NCBI GenBank assembly: GCA_016630905.1
Contig: WBMQ01000003.1
Coordinates: 310,001-374,000 of the forward strand
Direction: 5' to 3'
Source: Capillidium heterosporum
Lineage: Eukaryota > Entomophthoromycota > Entomophthoromycetes > Entomophthorales > Capillidiaceae
Length of the DNA stretch: 64,000 nt
A model generated the notes under the pieces. The model saw only the letters and a list, made by a program, of their open reading frames with translations, ran no database searches and was not told the DNA's origin. This document shows, piece after piece, positions 54,994-64,000 of the stretch. Position 1 is the stretch's first letter; each line of letters begins with the position of its first letter. A program made the translations under genes and the position numbers.

Positions 54994-57900
54994 ATTGATA
55001 CGAAAGTTGATAACTACTGAGGTTTGAAAGATGAACTTTATCCAAAATCTTATTTTCGTTCAACACCATTCTTGAAACTTTACCTCGCCATTTATAAGAG
55101 ATGATTGGCTAAAAATTTGATGGTAGGTTGTCAAGCTACTGCGAAAGGTGGAAGAACAATAGTGGATATCTTCTTTAGAGTAAAGATACTGTATATGTTG
55201 ACTAACAGAAGGTGATTTATGGACTAAGCTACTTGACATATAGTGCCTATATATAAAAGGCAGATATAACCTAATTTAATATTCCGAGAAAAGTCAAAGT
55301 AGACATAAAAAGATTAGAAATGGCCAGGAATAGGAACAAGTCAAACAAGTAAAAATCCTACAACCATAATATCGTTCTACATAAACAGCTTACCCTTAAA
55401 GTTTTCTTAAAACCAAATTTGCTATTAATTGAGATCGATATATTAACATTTGAAGTATTGACATCCTACTATGATTAGAATTTGAACAAAGATAGATATT
55501 CTACCTACAGCCCAATAGTAAAGTCAAATAAGTCGAAGTTAGTCATTAAATATTTTTCATAAATGTCTATATTCTAAATTTTATAGTTTAGAAGCGAGTC
55601 TTCTACATTTTTCATATCTCCAGATCTCTAATTCGAAATTACATTTAGCTTACTTTTTAATATAGAATTGGCTTGTACCTATAAGTAGAACTAACACAAA
55701 ATTCAATTAGTAGTCGATAACTTTTAATTTTAGCTATGAAAGTTTTTAATAATCTTAGTTAGGGAAGAATACATATATCGGAGTATCTGTCTACATTTAC
55801 AGTAAATACTTCGTATGTGAGGATATTATTCTACCAGATTTGAATAATAAAGGAAGCAATTCAATTGAAAATATTTTGATAAATACCTGATTAAAAATAG
55901 TAGAGAAATTTCAAGCTGATTTAAATAGCTTCGAACAGAAGCAAACTAATCTATCTGATAAATATAGTCACGTATTCGCTTTAGTTATAAACTATCGCTC
56001 CTAATCTCAACTTTGCTCTTAACAATTGTAATAATATCCATATTAAAGACTTCTAGTGGATTTAACCCTCACTATAGTTTTAGACCTCATACTGCCTTGC
56101 TACAATATCAATACCTACATATAAACACCAAGTGTATTATGCTATAATAGAGTCATTATCGATGTACCATTGGTCTGAAAAGTTTCAATAACCAAGTTCA
56201 ATTTCACTTTCGCAAGACCTATACTCGACCGCTACATAGACGATATCTTTCAATATATTTTAATCTCAAGCATTGGGTACTTTTTATTTAAAATGGCAGT
56301 CAAGGTTGATTCACTTACCTCAATCTTTTTATCCTAATAACAATCTTGTTGAGCTCAGACAAATATTTCTTGGGTATATTCTAAATATTAAACATTCTTT
56401 ATCATATATATGAGATTATGCACATATAATACAGCGGTATTCATCAACTTCGTGATCGATAATCTATTGGCAACTATTATACAAAAGGTATTCATACAAC
56501 ATCTCAGTAGTTTACACAAGCATCATAGCAGCCTAGCTTTTACTACATCTGATACTACCTGGATCGAAGTTAATCTTTCGGGGGGATTGTCTAACTCTAT
56601 CTATTCAACTGCTTTGTGATAAAAACTGGTTATGAGGACAGCTATATAGCTGATGCTTCACTTACCATTCTAATTCTAATAGATAAATTTAATGAAAAAG
56701 TAGATGATGAAAGTGAACTTCATACCGATGAAAAGTTATAAACTGGCAAAATATAGTGGTTTAATAGAAAGTCATCAACAAACTGATGTACAAACAGTCA
56801 CTTTATTGTTGGAAATCATATATTTGTAATTTTGAGGTACAATCACGGTTGATTCGACTGAAGAATCGTAATGAATGTCCTCTTAAAATACATGGATATA
56901 AATCTTCGTTATAATAAAATTGAAAATCGTACCTTCCATAGGATTACTTTGAGCGATACAAATATGAAAACTAGTTTAGCTATACCGCAAAACTCGATAA
57001 ATTTAGTAAATAAAAGGTTTATCAGATTATATACCCTTGTGCTTAGGTAGTGGGGCGCTGCTTTTCTGTCATTGAGCTTGTGTGAGCTGCAAGACTCTAC
57101 CTCCTGTTCCTTCTCGATCTCCTGCTTCTGTTTTCAGCTTGTAGGTTCAAATATCAATTGCACTCTAATTAAGTTGACAGCCTTTTTATGGTATTATTTT
57201 CAAAACTCAATACTACCCTTTTGAAGTTAACAGCTTTACCTAATACTACCACAAGGCCAACTTCATCATACCATCCTGGGTATATAAAAATACTGACGAT
57301 GTCTTGAACACCTTTATGTCCAATTTACAACATTTATTTCCCAAGATGTTGGATAGGTTGATTTTGAGACAAAAGCACTTATAAACTATAAAATTTATAT
57401 TTATATATCAAAATTTCCGATCATATACTACTAATTAAGCAGTTGTTTATAAAGTTTTAGCCTAATCTTATAAAAATATGATGGCATCCCTTGTTTGTAT
57501 TTAATTAACTTCCCTTGCCATCTATTCCAAATCGAGCAAATAGGTTTTGAAAGTCAACTGTACTAAGGTATGGGTTGGTATAGAAGTATTCCAACCATCC
57601 TTTGATAGTATCTAGAAGCATCTACCGACGAGTTCTAAATTTCGATACTTTCCAAGCATATTGAAACAAGAAGTATCACAACCACTAGTAGTGATGGCGT
57701 GCGAACCCCTGGTCTACTATTTATCGTTTGGAAAATTGACACAAGATCCAAATTCCAAATTGATTTGAGGATAAATTTGACCGCTTCCTAGATGCTACAA
57801 ATTGGAATATAATCGGCCGCCTCTCTATCCCATACCCAGATATATATCTACTACATGCCATACTACTATAAACTAAAGCTTCGATATAAAAGCAGCTTTG

Positions 57901-58574
57901 GATGAATATAATAATAGCTTTTGGTTCAAAAAGCCAAGAAATATATAAATATAAATGTATATAAATACACCATCTAATTAATGACCAATACCTCTTTCAA
58001 GTGATATTAATAGAGTTTGTGTTCCAAGCGTAAATTTACGAAAGATAGTAAATTCAAAATTCACTTATTAGTATAAAATTTGTAGTAAGGTATAGGATAT
58101 GCGCCAAGTTATAAAGGAGAATAATGGGAACTTACCAATAGGTGTATGGAAGATATATTGAAGCTTGTAGTCTAATATTATTTTTAGCGATATACTTGAA
58201 CTGTGTTAAAAATAGGCAATGAGCAACAGTTTTAACTAGAAAGCATCAACATTTTTACCAAAACGGTTGCCACCTTGGGGAATTGAAAGGTTGAACTTTG
58301 AGTTAATTAAAAAGTACGGATTAACTTGTCTAGGTGATAAAGGATGCCCATTTGATTGGGTGCATCGTAGCTTTATTGGCTGAGAATTCTACCTCTCACC
58401 AACCTGTTGAGTTGACAACATTTTCCAAACTGGTATCCACTTTTTGGGGAGATTTGTAGAAAGTAACTCTCTATTGCCCTCTAATCGTACCTCACCACTT
58501 CGACGTAAAAGAGCGATACCGCCCCGAATAATACATCAACATAGACAACTTTACCTAAACATCCTAATTAGTAA
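54994..58574. other. Long intergenic region, nothing recognised
   Basis: About 3.6 kb between the divergent RPC34 and 58575 genes. Frames such as 56410-56619 show no family signal. A GC-richer patch near 57050-57140 is not convincingly coding on either strand. Confidence 0.4.
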
Positions 58575-59146
58575 ATGATGCACTACCTATCAAGGGGATT
58601 TATTATACTTTACTTGATCCTGGTATCGATTGCCAACGTATCAAGCCTCACTCCAACTCCAACCCCTACCGTAGTTGGGCTAGGTAGTGGTTTAGCCCAA
58701 GTCCAAGGGAAACCATCACCGTTAGCTAAAGCGGTAGCCAAAGATGAAACAGTCACTGTTTTCCAAACTTCATTCGAGGACGAGGACCCACAACCAACTG
58801 ACGACCCGCTGATCCTTTATGTAACTTCAACCAGATTTGTAGATAGCGCCGGAAATACCATTTCAGCCCCTATGGACCCCTCCATTGCGACTTTGATTAA
58901 AGCGGGCATCGGTATTGGCGTAGTTGTTGCTATAGCACTAATTGGTATTTTCATATTGCGTAAATGGAAATTCTCGGTAATTATCCTTCATTATCATTTT
59001 ATTTTATCTCTATGTTGCACATACTAATCTTTTTTATCTAGCCGACCAACAAATTCCGCAACAAGTTGTCATCTTCAACCGAAGGTCTACGTAAACGTAC
59101 CAACGAGTCGGATACCGTCTTCTTACGTGAGCTACACGCACCTTAA
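58575..59146 (+). CDS. Single-pass membrane protein with signal peptide, unknown
   Basis: Two exons, 58575-58976 and 59042-59146, with a 65-base intron (GTAATT donor, ATCTAG acceptor). The product is about 168 residues: a signal peptide (residues 1-24, MMHYLSRGFIILYLILVSIA onwards), a Thr/Pro-rich ectodomain (SLTPTPTPTVVGLG; DEDPQPTDDPLILYVTSTRF), a Gly/Val/Ile transmembrane helix at about 110-130 (AGIGIGVVVAIALIGIFILR), and a basic cytoplasmic tail ending ESDTVFLRELHAP. The architecture is that of small type I cell-surface proteins of fungi. The ESDTVFLREL end looks like a conserved tail motif. Function unknown. A weak second in-frame ATG follows the first immediately. Confidence 0.75.
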
Positions 59147-60740
59147 CCTATCAGGTTGCCTTTCATTCCTCAAGTTCTTGCTTTTACCTAACCCTACAAA
59201 ATTAATGGTCGATTCATTTTTTTCTTATTTTATTGTAAAGCCAATACTTCGTTCGCATACATACCTAGGCACCTAAAGCGATGGGCCCACAACTGGCTAC
59301 CGTTTAAGTTAAAAATATATATTTGTTTTTATAAGTTTTGTTAATTTTTAGTTGCTCAGTTTACTGCTTTGTTATTTCTTTTTAGTCTTTTAGCGTACTT
59401 ACAGAAGTTTCTTTTACAGTTGATTTATACTTGGTTGAAGAGCTAAATCTGCCTTTCCAACTCTTGTTCTTGCACATCTAGATTTAGAGTATAGTAAATA
59501 GTCTGAAGAAATATCCTACGGCGTACATCAACGAATATTAAGTATGGTTGCGTATTAGCGTATCGATCGATGGCTTTACACTTAACAGGGGTTGTTCTCA
59601 TCAATATATCATGATTATCTCAGCAAATATCAAGTGAGTTAGTCAAAGTAAATGTTGTTGACTATCAATTGATAAGTAAAATGTTTAAATGAGCGGACGC
59701 CCGAGTACATCATTATTGATGGTGGTACAGCAGATAGAAGAATAAGTCAAGTAATAATTTAAAAAAGGAGAGAATATGGTGCTAGAGTTGCTTAGACTAT
59801 AAAATATCGTTATATAGTTGAAAATTGATGAAGCTAGTATAATTTGATTTAATATAAAACGGTGATAAGTAAGAAAGTATTTTTAAAGAATGTGTACGAG
59901 TAATGGCTCTTTATATTTCCAAAGTAACTATAACCTTGGCACTCTATTTTAATACTCTCTTTAGTTTATCTTTATATCCCAAAGGCTTTATAACTTTAGG
60001 TTACTTCCGCCATAGTACTACGCTATCTACTTTATTAAAACCAAGTCTTTATGCCTTTTTGGACATCGTTTGAGCCATCACATAGACTCATGAACTTTTA
60101 TATATCATTTTAAAGTATAAGAGTCTTTACGATATATTAATCAAAAAGTATTGATACTTTAAGGTATGAGCTTGTAAACCAACTTAGGTTGTCGGATATT
60201 ATATACATATATACATATAGGTCAAAGCTTTTCAAGTGCCATTACTTTATGGCAAACTCTATGAAAACATCACCGATTTGAATGGCTGTAGCTGTCGTAC
60301 TTACAATGTATTTCAAAGCGCCTTAAACTTTCTCCACTTACAACTCCCTTTTCTCTATTGAATATCCGATGCTGCAAATGTAAAACTTATTTGCAATCTT
60401 TCCAACTGGCTGTATATTACTCATCAGATTCTACAAACCATTTCTTATCATTACTAACTTTATTGGTTACTTTCACTATGAACCTAGACCCATCTTTACA
60501 ATAGCTATCCTAACTTGTGCACAAACTGAGTGGCTTTTCTTACCAATCCATTCCGATTTGACAGATCAAAACGATACCATAAATTTCTACCAATAAAGCA
60601 TCGTTCCATCGAAAGATTACTCGCTTGAATTTCTAACTGATTAAATCTTGATCTAAACCCAAAATCTACAACTCCAAAGTCTAAGCTCAACATACAAACT
60701 CAGTTTTTCAGTAGCCCAACTAACTCATCTGCCAATTCAA
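59147..60740. other. Intergenic region, nothing recognised
   Basis: About 1.6 kb, AT-rich. The minus-strand frame at 60505-60693 lies just upstream of ISA1 and is probably fortuitous. Confidence 0.4.
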
Positions 60741-61237
60741 ATGTTTGTAAGCCGAATACTGTTCAACTTCTCTATAGCAGTCAAGCAGAGTAAACCTAGT
60801 TTAAAGCTCAGTAAGGCTGCCTTAACTCTGGTACTTTTATTATTTGATTTTCATCTATTTACTCTTATCTATTGATAGACACCAGCGGCTATCGAAAGGT
60901 TAAAGGAGATCTACAATGGAGATGCTGATAAGTTATTAAAAATTGGCGTGAGGACAAAAGGTTGTTCAGGACTATCCTACACTCTAGATTTCGTCAATAA
61001 CAAAGCCAAATTTGATGAGGAGGTCAATCAAGATGGTAAATTCAGCATTTGCTTCTATTACTGATGTTTTTTCTTTTATACACTAAAGGTATCAAGCTTT
61101 TGATCGACAACCGAGCACTATTGACGATACTTGGTTCCCAGATGGATTACGTCAATGAGAAACTATCGAGTCAATTTATCTTTTACAACCCCAATATCAA
61201 AGAGGCGTGTGGATGTGGGCAATCTTTTATGGTTTAA
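60741..61237 (+). CDS. ISA1: Mitochondrial Fe-S cluster assembly protein Isa1 (A-type)
   Basis: Rebuilt from three exons: 60741-60830, 60879-61035 and 61089-61237, with introns of 48 and 53 bases. About 131 residues. The N-terminus (MFVSRILFNFSIAVKQSK) is short, basic and hydrophobic, a likely mitochondrial presequence. The A-type scaffold follows: ALTLTPAAIERLKEIY, VRTKGCSGLSYTLDF (first conserved Cys), EEVNQDGIKLLIDNRALL, LGSQMDYVNEKLSSQFIFYN, NPNIKEACGCGQSF (CGC pair). Isa1-Isa2 form [4Fe-4S] clusters for aconitase and radical-SAM enzymes. It is a full-length match to the family with all three ligands. Start chosen at the first ATG in frame with LTPAA. Confidence 0.93.
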
Positions 61238-62612
61238 AAAGTTATAATATGAAAGGGGAAAGGTGGAAGGTCATTTAGAGTAAATAGGAGGTAGAGGTAT
61301 GCGTGGGCATAGTACCTAGCTTTATTAAATAGCCCCGTTTTGATAGTGGTAAATTAGATTCATAAAATTATTCGAGGTAAAGTAGTTTTCATTGAATCAT
61401 GTTTTAAAATTTTACCTTTATATTTAAGCAAAGTTTCAATCTATCCTTAATTTTTTGGTCTATATATCAGTTAATTGCATGTTTTATATTCCAATAAAAC
61501 TTGGGTTATCTACTTTCGATTTAACAAACCTACCTTCAAGTTAAATATAACTCAACTTCAATATGGTAAACAAACAATGTATACTATATTGTAGTGATAT
61601 AAAGCTACTTTGGAACTATATGTAAGCGTATCTATTAGCTTTACAATATTCCGATTTAATAAAACTTTTCTATCAACAAAGACATACTAAATGTTAGTTT
61701 GTCAATCTTACGTTTACTAAAGCTTATATTCTAATTAATTAACTTCCTTTATGAGGATTTGTATTCTTTTACTTTAATACTATCGAAAGAATTAATAAAT
61801 ATCTATATAGGTCAGCTTTTTACAAATTACTAAAATCAAAGGGAAATGAGCACTTACAATAGCTCCGTTCCTTAGAAATTCAACTTCAAGGAAAATCTTT
61901 AGAACGGTAAGTTTTGAAATTCAGCGATTCGTGCCAAGAACAAAATGAAAAATATGCCGCTATCTTATTGAATCCTTGAACAATCTGCTAATGTTTTCTT
62001 AGTTATATAGAAATTGAAAGCTTTGCTGTAATTAGGAGGGTTGTCTTAAAGATACGGTGAGTTAGAGAGAATAACTCAAAGTTCATTATGTTTACAATGG
62101 TTTCAAGTATCGATAAAACTAGTTTTAGTATCATTGAAGAATTATTGAAATGGCTGTTTGAAAGCTAGCTTTCTTGCATTCCAAACTAATTGCACTATAA
62201 TATAGAAAAAGCCCCTAGTTAAGAGGCAGTTAAATTGTGATTTAGGAATCTGGCCTTCCGGCTATAGAACTAGAGCTCTTTCATCTAAAGACAAGTCGAA
62301 ACTTGAAATACTTTTATTGGTATACACGTTTTTACCTTCATACACTTTATAGGATTACTCATACAAGTCTTTTGACATTACTGTCTTTATCTGTTACATA
62401 CACTGGTAAGCTTCCCTATATTCATAGGTTCTGTCATAATGGTTGCTGTTAAACTTGAAAGTTAAATCGACAAACTTCAAACATTAGAGAAATATATCTA
62501 TAAATATTTCAAACGACAGTCGCAATATGAAACGACATTTATTAGAAAGTAGAAAAGTACACTTTTGAAGTATAATTTATATATCTATCTCTCCAAACTT
62601 ATTTATTAAAAT
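61238..62612. other. Intergenic region, nothing recognised
   Basis: About 1.4 kb, AT-rich, containing the promoter of the secreted-protein gene at its right end. Confidence 0.4.
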
Positions 62613-63224
62613 ATGAGGCTAATCGATAGAATAATACATTTGCTATGCTGCCTCAACATTAGCTTGTACCTATGTTGGACGGCGGGCAACCAGACCCCCC
62701 AAAGTATCAACCTCAACCGAATCCACCACGCCCAACGAGCCTACCTCTCCATAAACTTGATCGATACTGGTCGTACTACAGCCCAATACAAGGTACCCGA
62801 CAATTCGGACTTGAGTAACAAAGGTACTTCCAACCTGAACATTAACCCAACCAATATCCAAAATCCTAATTCCAATCAAATCCAAACTCCAAAGGTTGTA
62901 GTGCAATATCCTTCTTCAACTATAATAGCCGATTACATCAAGGTAGACGAAGAATTGAAGAAGAGTCAGTCTATCGAAGACTATGACAAATTAATAGCCA
63001 AGTTAAATTCGGGGTATCAGGAGTTGATCGGCTTGAATCCTAAGTTAGCTATTATTTTGAGCTTGGAGTTACAAATCTTGAAGGAAAAGGTCAACCTCTC
63101 CAAGCAAAATTTCTTGTTGGCCAGTCAAAGTACCAATGGTATAGGGCCAAGTTTAACTAATGTAATACTGCCTAGTAACGGAACAAATGTTGGAAGCGGT
63201 AGTTCTGGTAAGTTGAGTAAGTGA
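62613..63224 (+). CDS. Putative secreted protein, unknown
   Basis: Single-exon frame of 203 residues. The first 24 or so residues form a signal peptide (IIHLLCCLNISLYLCWTAG). A Asn/Thr-rich low-complexity part follows (SNLNINPTNIQNPNSNQIQ), then a helical domain at about 103-168 (DYIKVDEELKKSQSIEDYDK, LAIILSLELQILKEKVNLSK), and a Ser/Gly-rich tail. Six Asn-X-Ser/Thr-like stretches suggest glycosylation. No family recognised. It is convergent with the amphipathic repeat gene, 159 bases between stops, and both look like accessory products. Confidence 0.6.
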   Translation: MRLIDRIIHLLCCLNISLYLCWTAGNQTPQSINLNRIHHAQRAYLSINLIDTGRTTAQYKVPDNSDLSNKGTSNLNINPTNIQNPNSNQIQTPKVVVQYPSSTIIADYIKVDEELKKSQSIEDYDKLIAKLNSGYQELIGLNPKLAIILSLELQILKEKVNLSKQNFLLASQSTNGIGPSLTNVILPSNGTNVGSGSSGKLSK

Positions 63225-63383
63225 GGCTATTTTCTTTTTATGTATATGCGTATGTAGCATCCTAATTAAAAATCGAGTAAATATAAAAGTATATATATAT
63301 TGCTAAAAGGAGTTTATATAAATTCGTTTTATTATACACTATAGAATATCTACACCATCCACTTTAAACTTGAATTGGGCCAA

Positions 63384-64000
63384 TTAAGCCAAAATGAAGT
63401 TCTTGACCAAGGATTTTAAGTGTCTTCGAACGTTATCCTTGACTTCCTTCTTAGCTTCCTCTTCCTTCTTTTTCTCCTCTTGCTCCTTTTTCTTGTTGGG
63501 GTTGAACAGGTTAGTGAAGAAATCACCCGTTTTGGTGACAGCATCCTCGCCAAACTTCTTGATGTCCTTACCAGCTTGGTCAAACCAGTCAGTTACTACG
63601 TTGCGGACTACGTTTCTTACGTTGACTGGCTCCTTGTTGTTATCTCTAGTATTTTTCTTTGGATTAACAAGGTCGTTGAAGAAGTTCTTAGTCTTGTCAC
63701 CTACTCCCTCGCCGAATTTCTTGATGTCTTTGCCAGCTTGTTCGAACCATTCGGTAAAGACGTTGCGAACTACGTTTCTAGTGGTGACAGGTGAGTCCTG
63801 CTTATCATCTTTAGGGGTGTCATCCTTCTTAACCTCCTCCTTCTTCTTGTTGGGGTTGACGAGGTCATCGAAGAAGTTGGTAGTCTTATCAGCTACCTCC
63901 TCGCCAAACTTCTTAAGGTCCTTGCCGGCTTGGTTGAACCAGTCGGTAAATACGTTACGAGTGTTCAAGTCTTCATTTGTAGAGGTCTGCTCTGAATCGT
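63384..64000 (-). CDS. Protein of tandem amphipathic repeats, N-terminus outside window
   Basis: The frame is open from 63384 to the right edge (no ATG before it), so the gene is partial at its 5' end. Three imperfect repeats share about 35 residues of the pattern VxTxWFxQAGKDxKKFG, ExxxxKTxxFFxxLxNPxKK. They begin near 63953, 63761 and 63599 (spacings 64 and 54 codons). Linkers are charged (KKDDTPKDDKQD; KKKEQEEKKKEEEAKKE) and end in TRNVVRN or VRNVVRN before the next unit. The C-terminus is basic and hydrophobic (RRHLKSLVKNFILA). The repeats should form amphipathic helices that could bind membranes, lipids or each other. Whether it is secreted and cut at basic sites cannot be seen, since the start is missing. 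No family recognised. Confidence 0.75.
   Translation of the reverse strand, partial: DSEQTSTNEDLNTRNVFTDWFNQAGKDLKKFGEEVADKTTNFFDDLVNPNKKKEEVKKDDTPKDDKQDSPVTTRNVVRNVFTEWFEQAGKDIKKFGEGVGDKTKNFFNDLVNPKKNTRDNNKEPVNVRNVVRNVVTDWFDQAGKDIKKFGEDAVTKTGDFFTNLFNPNKKKEQEEKKKEEEAKKEVKDNVRRHLKSLVKNFILA

Noticed and set aside
57030..57150. GC-rich patch possibly coding on the minus strand
   Set aside because: Every frame has stops within about 35 codons and no motif was recognised.
1..64000. CRISPR arrays, bacterial operons, rRNA genes, prophage
   Set aside because: None seen; the window is a fungal nuclear region with introns.

Overview
The window is nuclear DNA of a fungus. The evidence is the fungal-type gene set (two zinc-cluster regulator copies, a Reg1/Reg2-type PP1 subunit, an endopolyphosphatase, an FG nucleoporin with a Ran-binding domain), very short introns of about 36-60 bases with GT..AG ends and CTAAC/CTAAT-like branch sites, and long AT-rich spacers. 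The phylum cannot be decided by eye: the intron-rich genes with tiny introns suit either an early-diverging fungus or a basal ascomycete. CTA reads as leucine at conserved sites, so I see no sign of a changed code.

Core part (1-21.9 kb): VPS27 (endosomal sorting, ESCRT-0; 3' end outside the window), a secreted or vacuolar endopolyphosphatase (PPN1), a CRAL-TRIO lipid-transfer protein, an RGS-domain protein, NAR1 (cytosolic Fe-S assembly), a LINE-ORF1-like protein, dephospho-CoA kinase (CAB5), a small secreted I78-type inhibitor-like protein rebuilt from three exons, and a seven-exon Nup2-like nucleoporin of about 1,514 residues.

Accessory part (22-52 kb): a regulator with two tandem Zn2Cys6 clusters, a decayed copy of it, a LINE fragment, and four arylamine N-acetyltransferase (NAT) genes, of which only one (34960-36051) is open from end to end. 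It also holds a tRNA-like gene, a decayed Tc1/mariner-type transposase, several relic reading frames and a small membrane-protein gene. Single-base insertions are concentrated here: three NAT genes and the regulator each carry exactly one. None was needed to read the spliced core genes on either side, which argues for local decay (or an unusual decoding mechanism) over general sequencing error. A compact Reg1/Reg2-like gene lies at 48.8-49.7 kb.

Right part (53.9-64 kb): RNA polymerase III subunit C34 (RPC6, with its C-terminal Fe-S cysteines), a single-pass membrane protein, mitochondrial ISA1, an unknown secreted protein, and a partial gene for three tandem amphipathic repeats that runs off the right edge. 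NAR1, ISA1 and RPC6 are linked functionally by Fe-S cluster supply, but they are dispersed and nothing suggests co-regulation.

The best candidates for something new are the NAT array with its single-base lesions and shared promoter elements, the tandem zinc-cluster regulator beside it, the amphipathic repeat protein, and the unusual tRNA-like gene. All are described from sequence alone.
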